Positions 1-6,424 are shown, counted from the first letter of the stretch. The stretch is DNA of 6,424 bases from Lautropia sp. (GCA_013813615.1 JACCRJ010000072.1:1-6424); one strand, 5' to 3'. Notes: generated by a model from the letters alone, not told the origin. Numbers and translations: made by a program.

Positions 1-60
1 TTTCGGATGACAGGGTGTCCGCCGCAGGACTGGCGCCAACGACTGCGCGCCCCTTTCGAC

Positions 61-305
61 TCACCGCTTGCTAACGCTTATAGCAACGTGCATGCCCGCA
101 TCGACCTGGGGACCACCCTCAGGCATAGCCGCCGGCTCCAGGAAGGCCGCAACCGCGCGGCCTGTTCGCTGCCCCGCAGCATGGGCACTTTCATCGCCGC
201 CGGATAGACCGGCGCCATGACCGCCGTCTCGACTTAGCCGAAGCCGATCAGTGCGATGCGCATCCCATCCGGTACGCCGCGCTGGAACTCCTCAGTCGTC
301 GCCAT
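61..305 (-). pseudogene. Remnant of a DUF1932-type NAD(P)-dependent oxidoreductase (6-phosphogluconate dehydrogenase-like)
   Basis: The only intact reading frame here is 23 codons (305-234, stop TAA). From its residue 15 (position 263) it reads MRIALIGFG, the first strand and glycine loop of a Rossmann NAD(P)-binding fold. Reading through the TAA, the same frame gives VETAVMAPVYPAAMKVPM and then LRGSEQAA, down to about 156. From memory this resembles the start of the C-terminal domain of DUF1932 oxidoreductases, whose 'AVMAPV' block normally lies more than 100 residues after the glycine loop. Beyond about 156 a neighbouring frame gives AVAAFLEPAAM and stays open to a stop at 61-63, suggesting a frameshift. 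I infer a gene that lost most of its Rossmann domain by internal deletion, then gained a stop and a frameshift. A strong ribosome binding site survives, and the remnant lies 31 bp downstream of ndh on the same strand, so it was probably the last gene of that operon. Family assignment rests on short motifs only; a chance 23-codon ORF is the alternative. Confidence 0.45.
68..86. repeat. Small inverted repeat in the left-edge non-coding region
   Basis: TTGCTA (68-73) and TAGCAA (81-86) form a 6-bp inverted repeat around a 7-nt spacer. It is richer in A and T than its surroundings. It lies near the 3' end of the broken oxidoreductase and could be part of a terminator or binding site, but there is no T tract and the stem is weak. 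In positions 1-60 I see no gene or recognisable element. Confidence 0.2.
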
Positions 306-311
306 CCGGTT

Positions 312-317
312 CTCCTT
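312..317 (-). promoter_or_regulatory. Strong ribosome binding site of the broken oxidoreductase gene
   Basis: On the minus strand AAGGAG lies 6 nt upstream of the ATG at 305-303. This near-consensus Shine-Dalgarno sequence, just after the ndh stop codon, supports the idea that a real gene once started here. Confidence 0.6.
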
Positions 318-336
318 CGTCGTACGCCGAAGCTGA

Positions 337-1635
337 CTAGTGTAGCTTGACCAGCGGCGTCGCCCGCTTGACCAGGAAGCGGGCCACCGCCAGCACGCCG
401 GTCCGGACCGTGCCCAGGACAGCCTGGTGGTGCATGAGATGCAGGCTCGCGTACATCATCCGGGCGAACAGCCCTTCAACGAACCAGGTTGCCCTGAACA
501 GCGAACCCATCAGGCTGCCGACCGAACTCCGCGTCCCGAGCGACACCAGCGAACCGTAGTCCTTGTAGACATAGGGCTGCGGATTCGGCGGCTTGCCGGC
601 TTCGATGCGCATCAGCACGTCGACCAGGTAGTCCGCCTGCTGATGCGCACTCTGGGCGCGCGGCGGGACTTGCCCGCCCTCGCCGTCGACACAGAAGGCG
701 CAGTCGCCCAGCGCATAGATATCCCGCTGCCCCCTGACCAGAAGATCGGCATCGACGTCGAGCTGCCCGCCCTTGGCAAGCGGCAGTCCGAGCGTCGCCA
801 GGAAGGCAGGCGCCTTGATGCCGGCGGCCCATACGCACAGGTCTGCCGGGTAGTGGTTGCCCGCTGAATCCTCGACGCGGTCGGCTTCGATGCGGGCAAC
901 CCGGCAGCCGGTGACCACCTTGACATGGCGCTCGTGGAGCAGGTTGCTGGCTGCTTTGGAAACCTTCTCCTGCAGGGGCTCCAGGATGCGCGGCGCGCCT
1001 TCGAGCAGCGTGATCCGCACATCCCTATCGGGGTCGAGACGCCGGAAGCCGTAGTTGCCGTGAACCTTGCTCGCCTCGCGCAGTTCCGCCGCGAGTTCCA
1101 CCCCGGTGGCGCCGCCGCCGATGATCACGATATCGAGCCCGGCACCCGGCCTGGACTGCTTCTGCAAGTCCGCGAGCGCCATGATCTTCAGCATACGCAA
1201 CCGAAAGCGCTCGGCGTCCTCCGGTCCGTTCAGCGCCAGGGCATGCTCCTCGGCGCCTGGAATGCCGAAATAATTGGCGGTGCTGCCCACCGCGATGACG
1301 AGCCTGCTGTAAGAGACCGCTCGCCGGGGAATGATCAGGTCGTTCTTCTCGCCGTGCACGGCCCCGACGGTAATCGTGTGCGCCTCGGCGTCCAGCGCCA
1401 CCATATCGCCATAGACGAAGTCGAAACCGTTGTCGTGCGCGAGCATCAGGTACGACAGCCCCTCCTGATGCATGTCCAGCGTTCCGGCGGCCACCTCGTG
1501 CAGCGATGGCTTCCAGACGTGGAAAAGGCGGCAATCGACCAGGCTCACGCGGCCGGGGCCGAGCTTGCGGCCAAGCTTGCACGCGAGTTCCAGCCCTCCG
1601 GCTCCCCCACCGACCACCACCACGCTGTCCGCCAT
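337..1635 (-). CDS. ndh: Type II NADH:quinone oxidoreductase (non-proton-pumping NADH dehydrogenase)
   Basis: This 432-residue flavoprotein passes electrons from NADH to membrane quinone without pumping protons, at the cytoplasmic face of the inner membrane. Seen in the sequence: an N-terminal FAD-binding loop GGGAGG (9-14); a second dinucleotide loop GGGATG (173-178) with E212 at the end of the next strand, the acidic position typical of NADH preference; WAAGIKAP (269-276); the FAD-binding YALGDCA (307-313); and the NDH-2 quinone-site pattern AQxAxQ (327-332). The C-terminal tail, including KDYGSLVSLG, SVGSLMG and the final KLH, closely matches the remembered tail of E. coli Ndh (434 aa), where this region attaches the enzyme to the membrane. 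Length and both ends therefore agree with full-length Ndh. The start is the ATG at 1635-1633, just before the glycine loop; only a weak purine stretch (GGGCAGAG) precedes it. It lies 62 bp downstream of the phosphate transporter gene on the same strand, so co-transcription is likely. Sulfide:quinone reductase is a poor alternative because its cysteine arrangement is not evident. Confidence 0.95.
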   Translation of the reverse strand: MADSVVVVGGGAGGLELACKLGRKLGPGRVSLVDCRLFHVWKPSLHEVAAGTLDMHQEGLSYLMLAHDNGFDFVYGDMVALDAEAHTITVGAVHGEKNDLIIPRRAVSYSRLVIAVGSTANYFGIPGAEEHALALNGPEDAERFRLRMLKIMALADLQKQSRPGAGLDIVIIGGGATGVELAAELREASKVHGNYGFRRLDPDRDVRITLLEGAPRILEPLQEKVSKAASNLLHERHVKVVTGCRVARIEADRVEDSAGNHYPADLCVWAAGIKAPAFLATLGLPLAKGGQLDVDADLLVRGQRDIYALGDCAFCVDGEGGQVPPRAQSAHQQADYLVDVLMRIEAGKPPNPQPYVYKDYGSLVSLGTRSSVGSLMGSLFRATWFVEGLFARMMYASLHLMHHQAVLGTVRTGVLAVARFLVKRATPLVKLH

Positions 1636-1656
1636 CGCTCTGCCCGTTCGTGCGTC

Positions 1657-1670
1657 GCACCGACCGGTGC
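1657..1670. repeat. Short palindrome between the transporter gene and ndh
   Basis: GCACCG and CGGTGC face each other around 2 nt in the 62-bp gap between the transporter stop codon and the ndh start. No T tract follows on the minus strand, so it is unlikely to be a strong terminator. It could be a weak attenuating or stabilising hairpin, or an operator half-site pair. No other element is visible in the gap. Confidence 0.25.
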
Positions 1671-1697
1671 CAGGGGCAAGCTTACATGCACCGCCGC

Positions 1698-3356
1698 CTA
1701 TGATCGAGTGATGGTCGACTCGCCGCGCAGCCGGCTGCGCCGTAGCTGCCCGGCCTGCTCCAGGATCGGGTAGGCAGTCGAGCAGAAAAAGGAATTGATG
1801 CGGCGCATGTCACTGATGATGTCCAGGTGCAGCGAGCTTGTTTCAATGGAGCGCAACGACTGCCCCGAGAGGCGGTCCAGGTGGGTGCCGGCGAAGACGC
1901 GTTCCAGGTCGCGAAAGCTCTCCTTCTCGGCGAGCAGCATCTGCGCGCTCTTCAGGTCGCCGCTGAGGAACACCGACAGGCCGAGCCGCAGGTTGGTAAT
2001 CAGCTTGGCATGCAGCTCTTCGATCTCCCGCATGCCGGGATCCGAGAACATCAGGCGGTGCGCGATCTTCTTGTCGCGCAGGTCGCGGATGATGCTTTCG
2101 AGAATGTCGCCGACGTGCTCGAGGTTGATCGTGAGCTGCATGATCTCCGACCAGCGAGCGCCCTCCTTTTCGTCCAGCGCCTCGCGGCTGATCTGCGTGA
2201 GGTAAAGCTTGACGGCCGTGTAGAGACGGTCCACGTCCTCCTCCAGGTTCACGATGCCGGCCACCAGGGCGCTGTCGTTGGTACGGATCACCCGCAGCAT
2301 CCCGTGCAGCATCTGCTCGACGGTGTCGCCGATACGCAGCGCCTCCCGGGCGGCATTGGCCAGGGCCACTGCCGGCGTCTTCAGCGCCGCGCTGTCCAGG
2401 TGCCGGGGCTCCGCCTGCGACACGGGCAGCTGCGGCACCGGAATCCATCGGGATACCAGCCGGGCTACGGCATCGGTCAGGAAAACGAACAGCAGGCCCA
2501 GCGTGAGGTTGAACAGGATGTGGAACTCGAGCACCTGGCGATGCGGCTGCGAATCGAAATCGGCAAGCACTCCGGCAACCGGGGCCAGGGCCAGCCCGAA
2601 GATCAGGCATCCCGCCAGCTTGAAGAACAGGTTGCCGACGGCGACGTGCCGGCCGGCGCCGGGAGTGCGCAGGTTGACGAGCAGCGCGAGCAGCCCGCTG
2701 CCGAGGTTCGCCCCCAGAACCAGGCTGAGCGCCACCGGCACCGCGATCAGGCCGGAGGCCACCAGCGCAGCCGTCAGCAGTACCACCGACAGGCTCGACC
2801 ACGAAAGGAGCGTGAACACCACGCCGATCAGCATGTCGAGCAGGATGTCGCCGGAGAGCGAGGCGAAGAGGACCTGCACGCCCTGCGCGTTGCGCATCGG
2901 CTGCGTCGCGAGCATCACGAGCTGCAGGGCAAGGATGATGACGCCCAGACCCAGTGCCACCCGCCCCACCTGCCCGGCGCGCGAGTTCTTGCGGGGCAGG
3001 AATGCGATGACGCCACCGATGATCAGCAGCGGCGACAGCCAGCGCAAGTCGAGCGAGAACACCATCGCCATCAGTGCGGTGCCGAGATCCGCGCCGAGCA
3101 TGATGACCAGCGCGGGGCCGAGCTTGATCAGCCCCTGCCCCACGAAGGAACTGGCGATGAGCGCGGTGGCGCTGGAAGACTGGACCAGGGCGGTGACCCC
3201 GAGACCGGAGAGGAAGGCGGTGGCGCGGTTGCCGACGCTCCTGGCCAGTACGTGGCGCAGGCTGGCGCCAAAGACGCGAAGGACGCCGGTGCGAACGATG
3301 TGGGTGCCCCAGACCAGCAGGGCCACCCCGGAAAGTAGATTGAGCAGTGTCTGCAC
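1698..3356 (-). CDS. Na+/phosphate cotransporter family protein with C-terminal PhoU-like domain (YjbB/NptA type)
   Basis: This 552-residue inner-membrane protein is predicted to move phosphate with sodium. Residues ~1-305 are strongly hydrophobic, with two repeats of the Na/Pi cotransporter fold. The first holds the diagnostic QSSSATALI (59-67) followed by LGADLGTALMA (about 87-97). The second holds SWSSLSVVLL (about 185-194) followed by LGANLGSGLLALL (about 214-226), so the glutamine of the QSS motif is not kept there. Residues ~325-532 are hydrophilic and helical, with acidic motifs such as NLEEDVDRLY and INLEHVGDILESI, as in PhoU-like domains; in this family the domain is cytoplasmic and thought to regulate transport. 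I chose the GTG at 3356-3354 because the protein then begins MQTLLNLLSGVALLVWGTHI, a normal family start, and GGGGAGG lies 12 nt upstream. An upstream in-frame TTG at 3410 would add 18 polar residues spanning that ribosome binding site, so I reject it. In bacteria such proteins may act in phosphate efflux as well as uptake. It is probably the first gene of an operon with ndh. Confidence 0.9.
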   Translation of the reverse strand: MQTLLNLLSGVALLVWGTHIVRTGVLRVFGASLRHVLARSVGNRATAFLSGLGVTALVQSSSATALIASSFVGQGLIKLGPALVIMLGADLGTALMAMVFSLDLRWLSPLLIIGGVIAFLPRKNSRAGQVGRVALGLGVIILALQLVMLATQPMRNAQGVQVLFASLSGDILLDMLIGVVFTLLSWSSLSVVLLTAALVASGLIAVPVALSLVLGANLGSGLLALLVNLRTPGAGRHVAVGNLFFKLAGCLIFGLALAPVAGVLADFDSQPHRQVLEFHILFNLTLGLLFVFLTDAVARLVSRWIPVPQLPVSQAEPRHLDSAALKTPAVALANAAREALRIGDTVEQMLHGMLRVIRTNDSALVAGIVNLEEDVDRLYTAVKLYLTQISREALDEKEGARWSEIMQLTINLEHVGDILESIIRDLRDKKIAHRLMFSDPGMREIEELHAKLITNLRLGLSVFLSGDLKSAQMLLAEKESFRDLERVFAGTHLDRLSGQSLRSIETSSLHLDIISDMRRINSFFCSTAYPILEQAGQLRRSRLRGESTITRS

Positions 3357-3506
3357 TTGTGCCGTTTTCCTCCCCTTTACTCGTGATTCTCCGGTGCGGG
3401 CTTTCCCCAAGGCCAGGTTTTGCGCCGGTGCAACTGTGGCACACTGGCCCGCACATCGAATGAATCGGAGACAGCGTGCCCCCGTCGGTGTGCGCGCCGC
3501 AAGAGC
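3357..3506. promoter_or_regulatory. Divergent intergenic region between the Na/Pi transporter and the ABC importer
   Basis: About 150 bp separate the two divergent start codons, so promoters for both transcription units probably lie here. I looked for sigma70 -35/-10 pairs on both strands and found no convincing match. A TTGCGC at 3420-3425 has no good -10 box at the right distance. A TGTGGCACA palindrome (near 3435-3443) is the only symmetric element I noticed. Promoter identity remains unassigned. Confidence 0.4.
3369..3375 (-). promoter_or_regulatory. Ribosome binding site that decides the transporter start
   Basis: GGGGAGG on the minus strand lies 12 nt upstream of the GTG at 3356-3354. 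The spacing is somewhat long, but this is the only good Shine-Dalgarno sequence nearby, and it falls inside the longer reading frame that begins at TTG 3410. It therefore argues for the shorter protein. Confidence 0.55.
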
Positions 3507-5576
3507 ATGAATCAGGCAATCGCCGATCCCGCCACCGAAGTCCCGCGCGTGGCGCCAGCCGCCCCGCTACTGTCGGTCGAAGACCTGCACGTGCATTTCG
3601 TCACGTCGCGCGGCGTGGTGCGTGCCGTCGAAGGTGTGAGCTGGCAGGTCTACCCCGGAGAGATGGTAGCCCTCGTGGGTGAATCCGGCTGTGGCAAATC
3701 CGTCTCGGCGCTGTCGGTCATGCGCCTGCTGGCGAAACCCGCGGGTCGAATCGTGCACGGCCGGATCCTTTTCGAGGGCCGCAACCTGCTCGAACTCGAC
3801 GATGAATCGATGCGACAGGTGCGCGGCCGCGACATCTCGATGATCTTCCAGGAGCCGATGACGTCGCTCAATCCGGTGCTGAGCATCGGCCTGCAGATCA
3901 TGGAGCCGCTGATCATCCATAAGGCAATGGGCGAAGCACAGGCCCGCACCCGCGCGCTCGAGCTGCTTGCGCTGGTGGGCGTCTCGGACCCGGAGCGCCG
4001 ACTCGCCCAGTATCCGCACCAGTTCTCCGGCGGCATGCGCCAGCGGGTGATGATCGCCATCGGCCTCGCTTGCAATCCCAAGCTGATCATCGCCGACGAG
4101 CCGACCACTGCCCTCGACGTCACCATCCAGGCGCAGATCCTGCAGCTGATGAAGGACCTGTCGCGCAGGCTGGGTATCGCCATGGTCGCGATCACCCACA
4201 ACCTCGGCATCGTCGCACGCTACGCTGACCGGGTGAACGTGATGTACGCCGCGCGCCTGGCCGAACAGGCAAGCGCCGAAGCGCTCTTCGCCAAGCCCCT
4301 GCATCCGTACACCATCGGGCTCCTGCGCTCGGTGCCTCGGCTCGACCGGCCTCGCGGCGCGCGCCTGGAAACCATCGACGGCCTGCCGCCGAGCCTGCTG
4401 TCGCCGCCGCCGGGTTGCCGCTTTGCCCCGCGTTGCCCGGCTCGTCAGGACGCCTGCGAAGCAGGCCTGCCGGACATCGAGATCATCGAGGCGGACCACG
4501 GCTCCGCCTGCATCCGCGCCCGCGAGCTGGAGCGGCACGGGCCACGGGCCCTGGGCCTGGTCAGCGCGGAACTGTCGCGCCCCGCCCCTCCCAAGGCACT
4601 CGACGGTGAGCCATTGCTCGTCGTGGAAGGTCTCAGCACCTGGTTCTCGGTAGGACGCGGCTGGGGTGCGGCCGCCCGCCAGACGGTGCGCGCCGTCGAC
4701 GACGTCTCCTTCACCCTGCGCGCCGGCGAGACCCTCGGCCTGGTGGGCGAGTCGGGCTGCGGCAAGACCACGGTCGGCCGCACCCTTCTGCGGCTCGAGC
4801 GCGAGGTGGCAGGCCGCATCGTTTACGACGGCGTGGACATCACTCGCGCGAGCCCGGCGCAGATCCGTGACTACCGCCGCTCCATTCAGGTCATCTTCCA
4901 GGATCCGTATTCGTCGCTCAATCCGCGGATGACGGTCGGCCAGATCATCGCGGAGCCGACCCTGGTTCATGGGCTGATGCCGAACCGGGCGGCGGCCAGG
5001 CGCCGCGTCGCCGCGCTGCTGGAACAGGTCGGTCTCTTCGACTACATGGCGGAGCGCTATCCGCACGAACTCTCCGGCGGGCAGCGCCAGCGGGTGGGCA
5101 TCGCGCGGGCGCTGGCGCTCGAGCCCCGCTTCATCGTCTGCGACGAGCCGGTTTCGGCGCTCGACGTCTCGATTCAGGCCCAGATCATCAACCTGCTGGA
5201 AGACCTGCAGAAAGAGCTCGGCCTCACCTACCTGTTCATCGCCCACGACCTCGCGGTGGTGCGCCACATCTCGGACCGCGTGGTGGTGATGTACCTGGGG
5301 CGGGTGATGGAGATCGCCGACCGCGACCAGCTCTACAGCAATCCCCTGCATCCCTACACCGAGGCGCTGCTCAACGCCGTCCCCATTCCGGATCCCGCGC
5401 TGGAGCGGGCCCGCGGCCGCGCGGTGCTGGGCGGTGAAGTTCCGAGCCCCCTGAACCCGCCGTCAGGCTGCGTGTTCCACACGCGCTGCCCGAAGGCGAG
5501 CGAGGAGTGCCGGTCTGGTATTCCCGAATTGCGGGAGATCAAGCCGCTGCACTACGCTGCCTGCATAAAGGCCTGA
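3507..5576 (+). CDS. Fused DppD-DppF-type peptide ABC transporter ATP-binding protein
   Basis: This 689-residue cytoplasmic ATPase would power a peptide/nickel-class ABC importer by supplying both nucleotide-binding domains in one chain, as in the GsiA and YejF families. Half 1 (about 20-340) has Walker A GESGCGKS (58-65), Q-loop [10 protein letters not shown], signature FSGGMRQR (173-180), Walker B LIIADEP with E198, and H231. Half 2 (about 368-689) has Walker A GESGCGKT (414-421), [12 protein letters not shown], signature LSGGQRQR (522-529), Walker B FIVCDEP with E547, and H580. Both ATP sites look competent. Each half ends in an oligopeptide-transporter C-terminal domain with four cysteines: C304, C310, C317, C335 and C655, C661, C668, C686. 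Their spacing is identical, and they are candidate iron-sulfur ligands. I chose ATG 3507 because the protein then starts with a short tail before [11 protein letters not shown]. Its ribosome binding site is poor, and the longer frame from TTG 3420 adds Arg/Cys-rich sequence unlike the family. It lies 158 bp upstream of the binding-protein gene on the same strand. The substrate cannot be deduced. Confidence 0.95.
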   Translation: MNQAIADPATEVPRVAPAAPLLSVEDLHVHFVTSRGVVRAVEGVSWQVYPGEMVALVGESGCGKSVSALSVMRLLAKPAGRIVHGRILFEGRNLLELDDESMRQVRGRDISMIFQEPMTSLNPVLSIGLQIMEPLIIHKAMGEAQARTRALELLALVGVSDPERRLAQYPHQFSGGMRQRVMIAIGLACNPKLIIADEPTTALDVTIQAQILQLMKDLSRRLGIAMVAITHNLGIVARYADRVNVMYAARLAEQASAEALFAKPLHPYTIGLLRSVPRLDRPRGARLETIDGLPPSLLSPPPGCRFAPRCPARQDACEAGLPDIEIIEADHGSACIRARELERHGPRALGLVSAELSRPAPPKALDGEPLLVVEGLSTWFSVGRGWGAAARQTVRAVDDVSFTLRAGETLGLVGESGCGKTTVGRTLLRLEREVAGRIVYDGVDITRASPAQIRDYRRSIQVIFQDPYSSLNPRMTVGQIIAEPTLVHGLMPNRAAARRRVAALLEQVGLFDYMAERYPHELSGGQRQRVGIARALALEPRFIVCDEPVSALDVSIQAQIINLLEDLQKELGLTYLFIAHDLAVVRHISDRVVVMYLGRVMEIADRDQLYSNPLHPYTEALLNAVPIPDPALERARGRAVLGGEVPSPLNPPSGCVFHTRCPKASEECRSGIPELREIKPLHYAACIKA

Positions 5577-5590
5577 CCGCGAAGTGCGAG

Positions 5591-5608
5591 TCACACCAGC
5601 CGGTGTGA
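5591..5608 (+). repeat. Hairpin just after the ATPase stop codon
   Basis: TCACACC (5591-5597) and GGTGTGA (5602-5608) form a perfect 7-bp stem with a 4-nt AGCC loop, 14 nt after the ATPase stop. No T run follows, so a strong intrinsic terminator is unlikely. Within a probable operon it more likely acts as a partial terminator or an mRNA 3'-end stabiliser, by inference. Confidence 0.5.
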
Positions 5609-5639
5609 ACGGCCCAGGCTGAACGGCCCAGGCATGAAC
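5606..5639 (+). repeat. Tandem 14-bp repeat between ATPase and binding-protein genes
   Basis: TGAACGGCCCAGGC occurs twice head to tail (5606-5619 and 5620-5633). A partial third start, TGAAC, follows at 5635-5639. The first copy begins within the right arm of the preceding hairpin. It looks like a local duplication in non-coding DNA; no function is evident. Confidence 0.75.
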
Positions 5640-5670
5640 CGGGTCGGCAGCCGGCGACATCCTCGCTGAG

Positions 5671-5692
5671 CGGCCTTGCCTGCCAAGGGCCG
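5671..5692 (+). repeat. Imperfect hairpin upstream of the binding-protein gene
   Basis: CGGCCTTG (5671-5678) pairs with CAA-G-GGCCG (5684-5692), giving eight base pairs with a single bulged G and a CCTGC loop. It lies about 40 nt upstream of the TTG start. Such leader structures often protect binding-protein mRNA from decay, but that role here is a guess. Confidence 0.35.
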
Positions 5693-5720
5693 AAGAGCCC
5701 GTCCGGAACAGAAGACCAAA

Positions 5721-5726
5721 GAGGAG
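5721..5726 (+). promoter_or_regulatory. Ribosome binding site that fixes the TTG start of the binding protein
   Basis: GAGGAG lies 8 nt before the TTG at 5735-5737. Together with the signal peptide that follows directly, it identifies the rare TTG as the start, since no ATG or GTG in frame precedes the signal peptide. Confidence 0.8.
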
Positions 5727-5734
5727 ACACCACC

Positions 5735-6424
5735 TTGAAATTCAGACACGCCGCCCTGGCGGTCGCACTGGCCTCATCCGCAGTCGCATCGTCGCCCGCC
5801 TGGGCGCAGACACCCAAGTCCGGCGGCACCCTCACGTTCGCCGTGAGTGCGGAACCGCCCAACTTCGACTGCCACGCGCAAAGCTCCTTCGCCTTCATCC
5901 ACCCGGTCCGTCCGCACTACTCCACCCTGCTCAAGTTCGACGGCGAGAAGTATCCGGAGGTGACCGGCGACCTGGCCGAATCCTGGACGGTTTCGCCCGA
6001 CGGCCTGACCTTCACCTTCAAGCTGCGCCGCAACGTGAAGTTCCACGACGGCTCGGCCTTCAGCTCCGAGGACATCAAGGCCACCTATGAGCGGCTGCGC
6101 AATCCGCCGCAAGGCGTGCGGTCTCTGCGGGTGGAAAGTTACCAGGACATCGAGTCGGTGCAGACGCCGGATGCGAACACGGTGGTATTCAAATTGTCGA
6201 AGCCGAACGCCTCGATGCTCGCCAACTTCGCCTCCCCCTGGGACTGCGTCTACAGCGCCGCCAAGCTGAAGGAGGATCCCAAGTTTCCCGAGCGCAACAT
6301 CCTCGGCACCGGCCCGTTCACCTTCGTCGAGCGGCAGGCCGGCTCGCACTGGATCGGCAAGAAATTCGACGGCTACTTCGAGAAAGGCAAGCCCTACCTG
6401 GACGGCTACCGCGCGGTCTTCATG
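5735..6424 (+). CDS. ABC transporter periplasmic substrate-binding protein, family 5 (peptide/nickel type), partial at window end
   Basis: The first 230 codons of a protein normally about 500-550 residues long are present; the frame is open at the right edge. Residues 1-24 form a Sec signal peptide: KFRH, a hydrophobic Ala/Leu/Val core, then SPAWA with predicted cleavage before Q25. No lipobox cysteine follows, so it should be a free periplasmic protein. The mature part opens with GGTLTFAVSAEPPNFD (30-45), the usual first strand of SBP_bac_5 (PF00496). The family signature region lies at about 81-121 (AESWTVSPDGLTFTFKLR, then VKFHDG and SSEDIKATYERL), followed by GTGPFTF (191-197). It would deliver peptides or a related solute to the importer energised by the upstream fused ATPase; permease genes would be expected beyond the window. 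C46 and C171 are the only cysteines seen so far and could form a disulfide. Start choice rests on GAGGAG 8 nt before the TTG. The family is certain; the ligand is unknown. Confidence 0.93.
   Translation, partial: MKFRHAALAVALASSAVASSPAWAQTPKSGGTLTFAVSAEPPNFDCHAQSSFAFIHPVRPHYSTLLKFDGEKYPEVTGDLAESWTVSPDGLTFTFKLRRNVKFHDGSAFSSEDIKATYERLRNPPQGVRSLRVESYQDIESVQTPDANTVVFKLSKPNASMLANFASPWDCVYSAAKLKEDPKFPERNILGTGPFTFVERQAGSHWIGKKFDGYFEKGKPYLDGYRAVFM

Noticed and set aside
7..207. A 66-codon plus-strand open frame at the left edge.
   Set aside because: It has no recognisable domain or ribosome binding site, and it lies opposite the oxidoreductase remnant, whose motifs explain part of the region better.
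1827..3338. A 503-codon plus-strand open frame opposite the Na/Pi transporter gene.
   Set aside because: Its product is Gln/His/Arg/Glu-rich low-complexity sequence with no recognisable domain. It mirrors GC-rich codon usage of the real gene on the other strand.
3436..3452. A sigma54-like TGGCAC element upstream of the ATPase gene.
   Set aside because: The downstream half should have GC ten bases after GG; here the spacing is eleven and the TTGC box is absent.
3567..5351. A 594-codon minus-strand open frame opposite the fused ATPase.
   Set aside because: It has the same cause and composition. The plus strand encodes an unmistakable ABC ATPase with all its motifs throughout this span.
5591..5608. 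The hairpin after the ATPase gene as an intrinsic terminator.
   Set aside because: No T-rich tract follows the stem, and the next gene is functionally linked and on the same strand.
5774..6349. A 191-codon minus-strand open frame opposite the binding-protein gene.
   Set aside because: The plus strand encodes a signal peptide and family 5 binding-protein motifs throughout; the opposite frame has no recognisable features.

Overview
This is an ordinary stretch of a GC-rich proteobacterial chromosome. Codons end mostly in G or C, and the E. coli-type Ndh and the YjbB/NptA-type Na/Pi transporter fit a beta- or gammaproteobacterium. Rhodocyclales/Burkholderiales-like Betaproteobacteria are my best guess, by inference only. 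There are no phage, insertion sequence, CRISPR, tRNA or rRNA signatures.

The left half is one minus-strand gene set transcribed away from position ~3360. A Na+/phosphate cotransporter with a C-terminal PhoU-like domain (GTG start at 3356) comes first. A type II NADH:quinone oxidoreductase (ndh, 1635-337) follows after a 62-bp gap. About 30 bp further on lies a short, broken gene (about 305-61). It keeps a good ribosome binding site and the first residues of a Rossmann NAD(P)-binding protein. These run straight into a block resembling the middle of DUF1932-family (6-phosphogluconate dehydrogenase-like) oxidoreductases. I read it as a pseudogene with a large internal deletion, an in-frame stop and a frameshift.

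The right half is a plus-strand nickel/peptide-type ABC importer locus, divergent from the left half across a ~150-bp intergenic region. It opens with a 689-residue ATPase that fuses a DppD-type and a DppF-type half. Both halves have complete ATPase motifs, and each ends in a four-cysteine C-terminal domain with identical spacing. After a 158-bp gap holding a hairpin, a 14-bp tandem repeat and a second hairpin, a family 5 periplasmic substrate-binding protein begins at a TTG codon. It has a Sec signal peptide and runs off the end of the window after 230 residues. The permease genes expected for a complete importer are not in the window and may lie further right. The substrate cannot be told from sequence; dipeptides, oligopeptides or glutathione are the family possibilities.

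I found no previously undescribed system. The points most worth a second look are the deletion remnant at the left edge, the paired cysteine motifs of the fused ATPase, and the repeat-rich gap between the ATPase and the binding protein.
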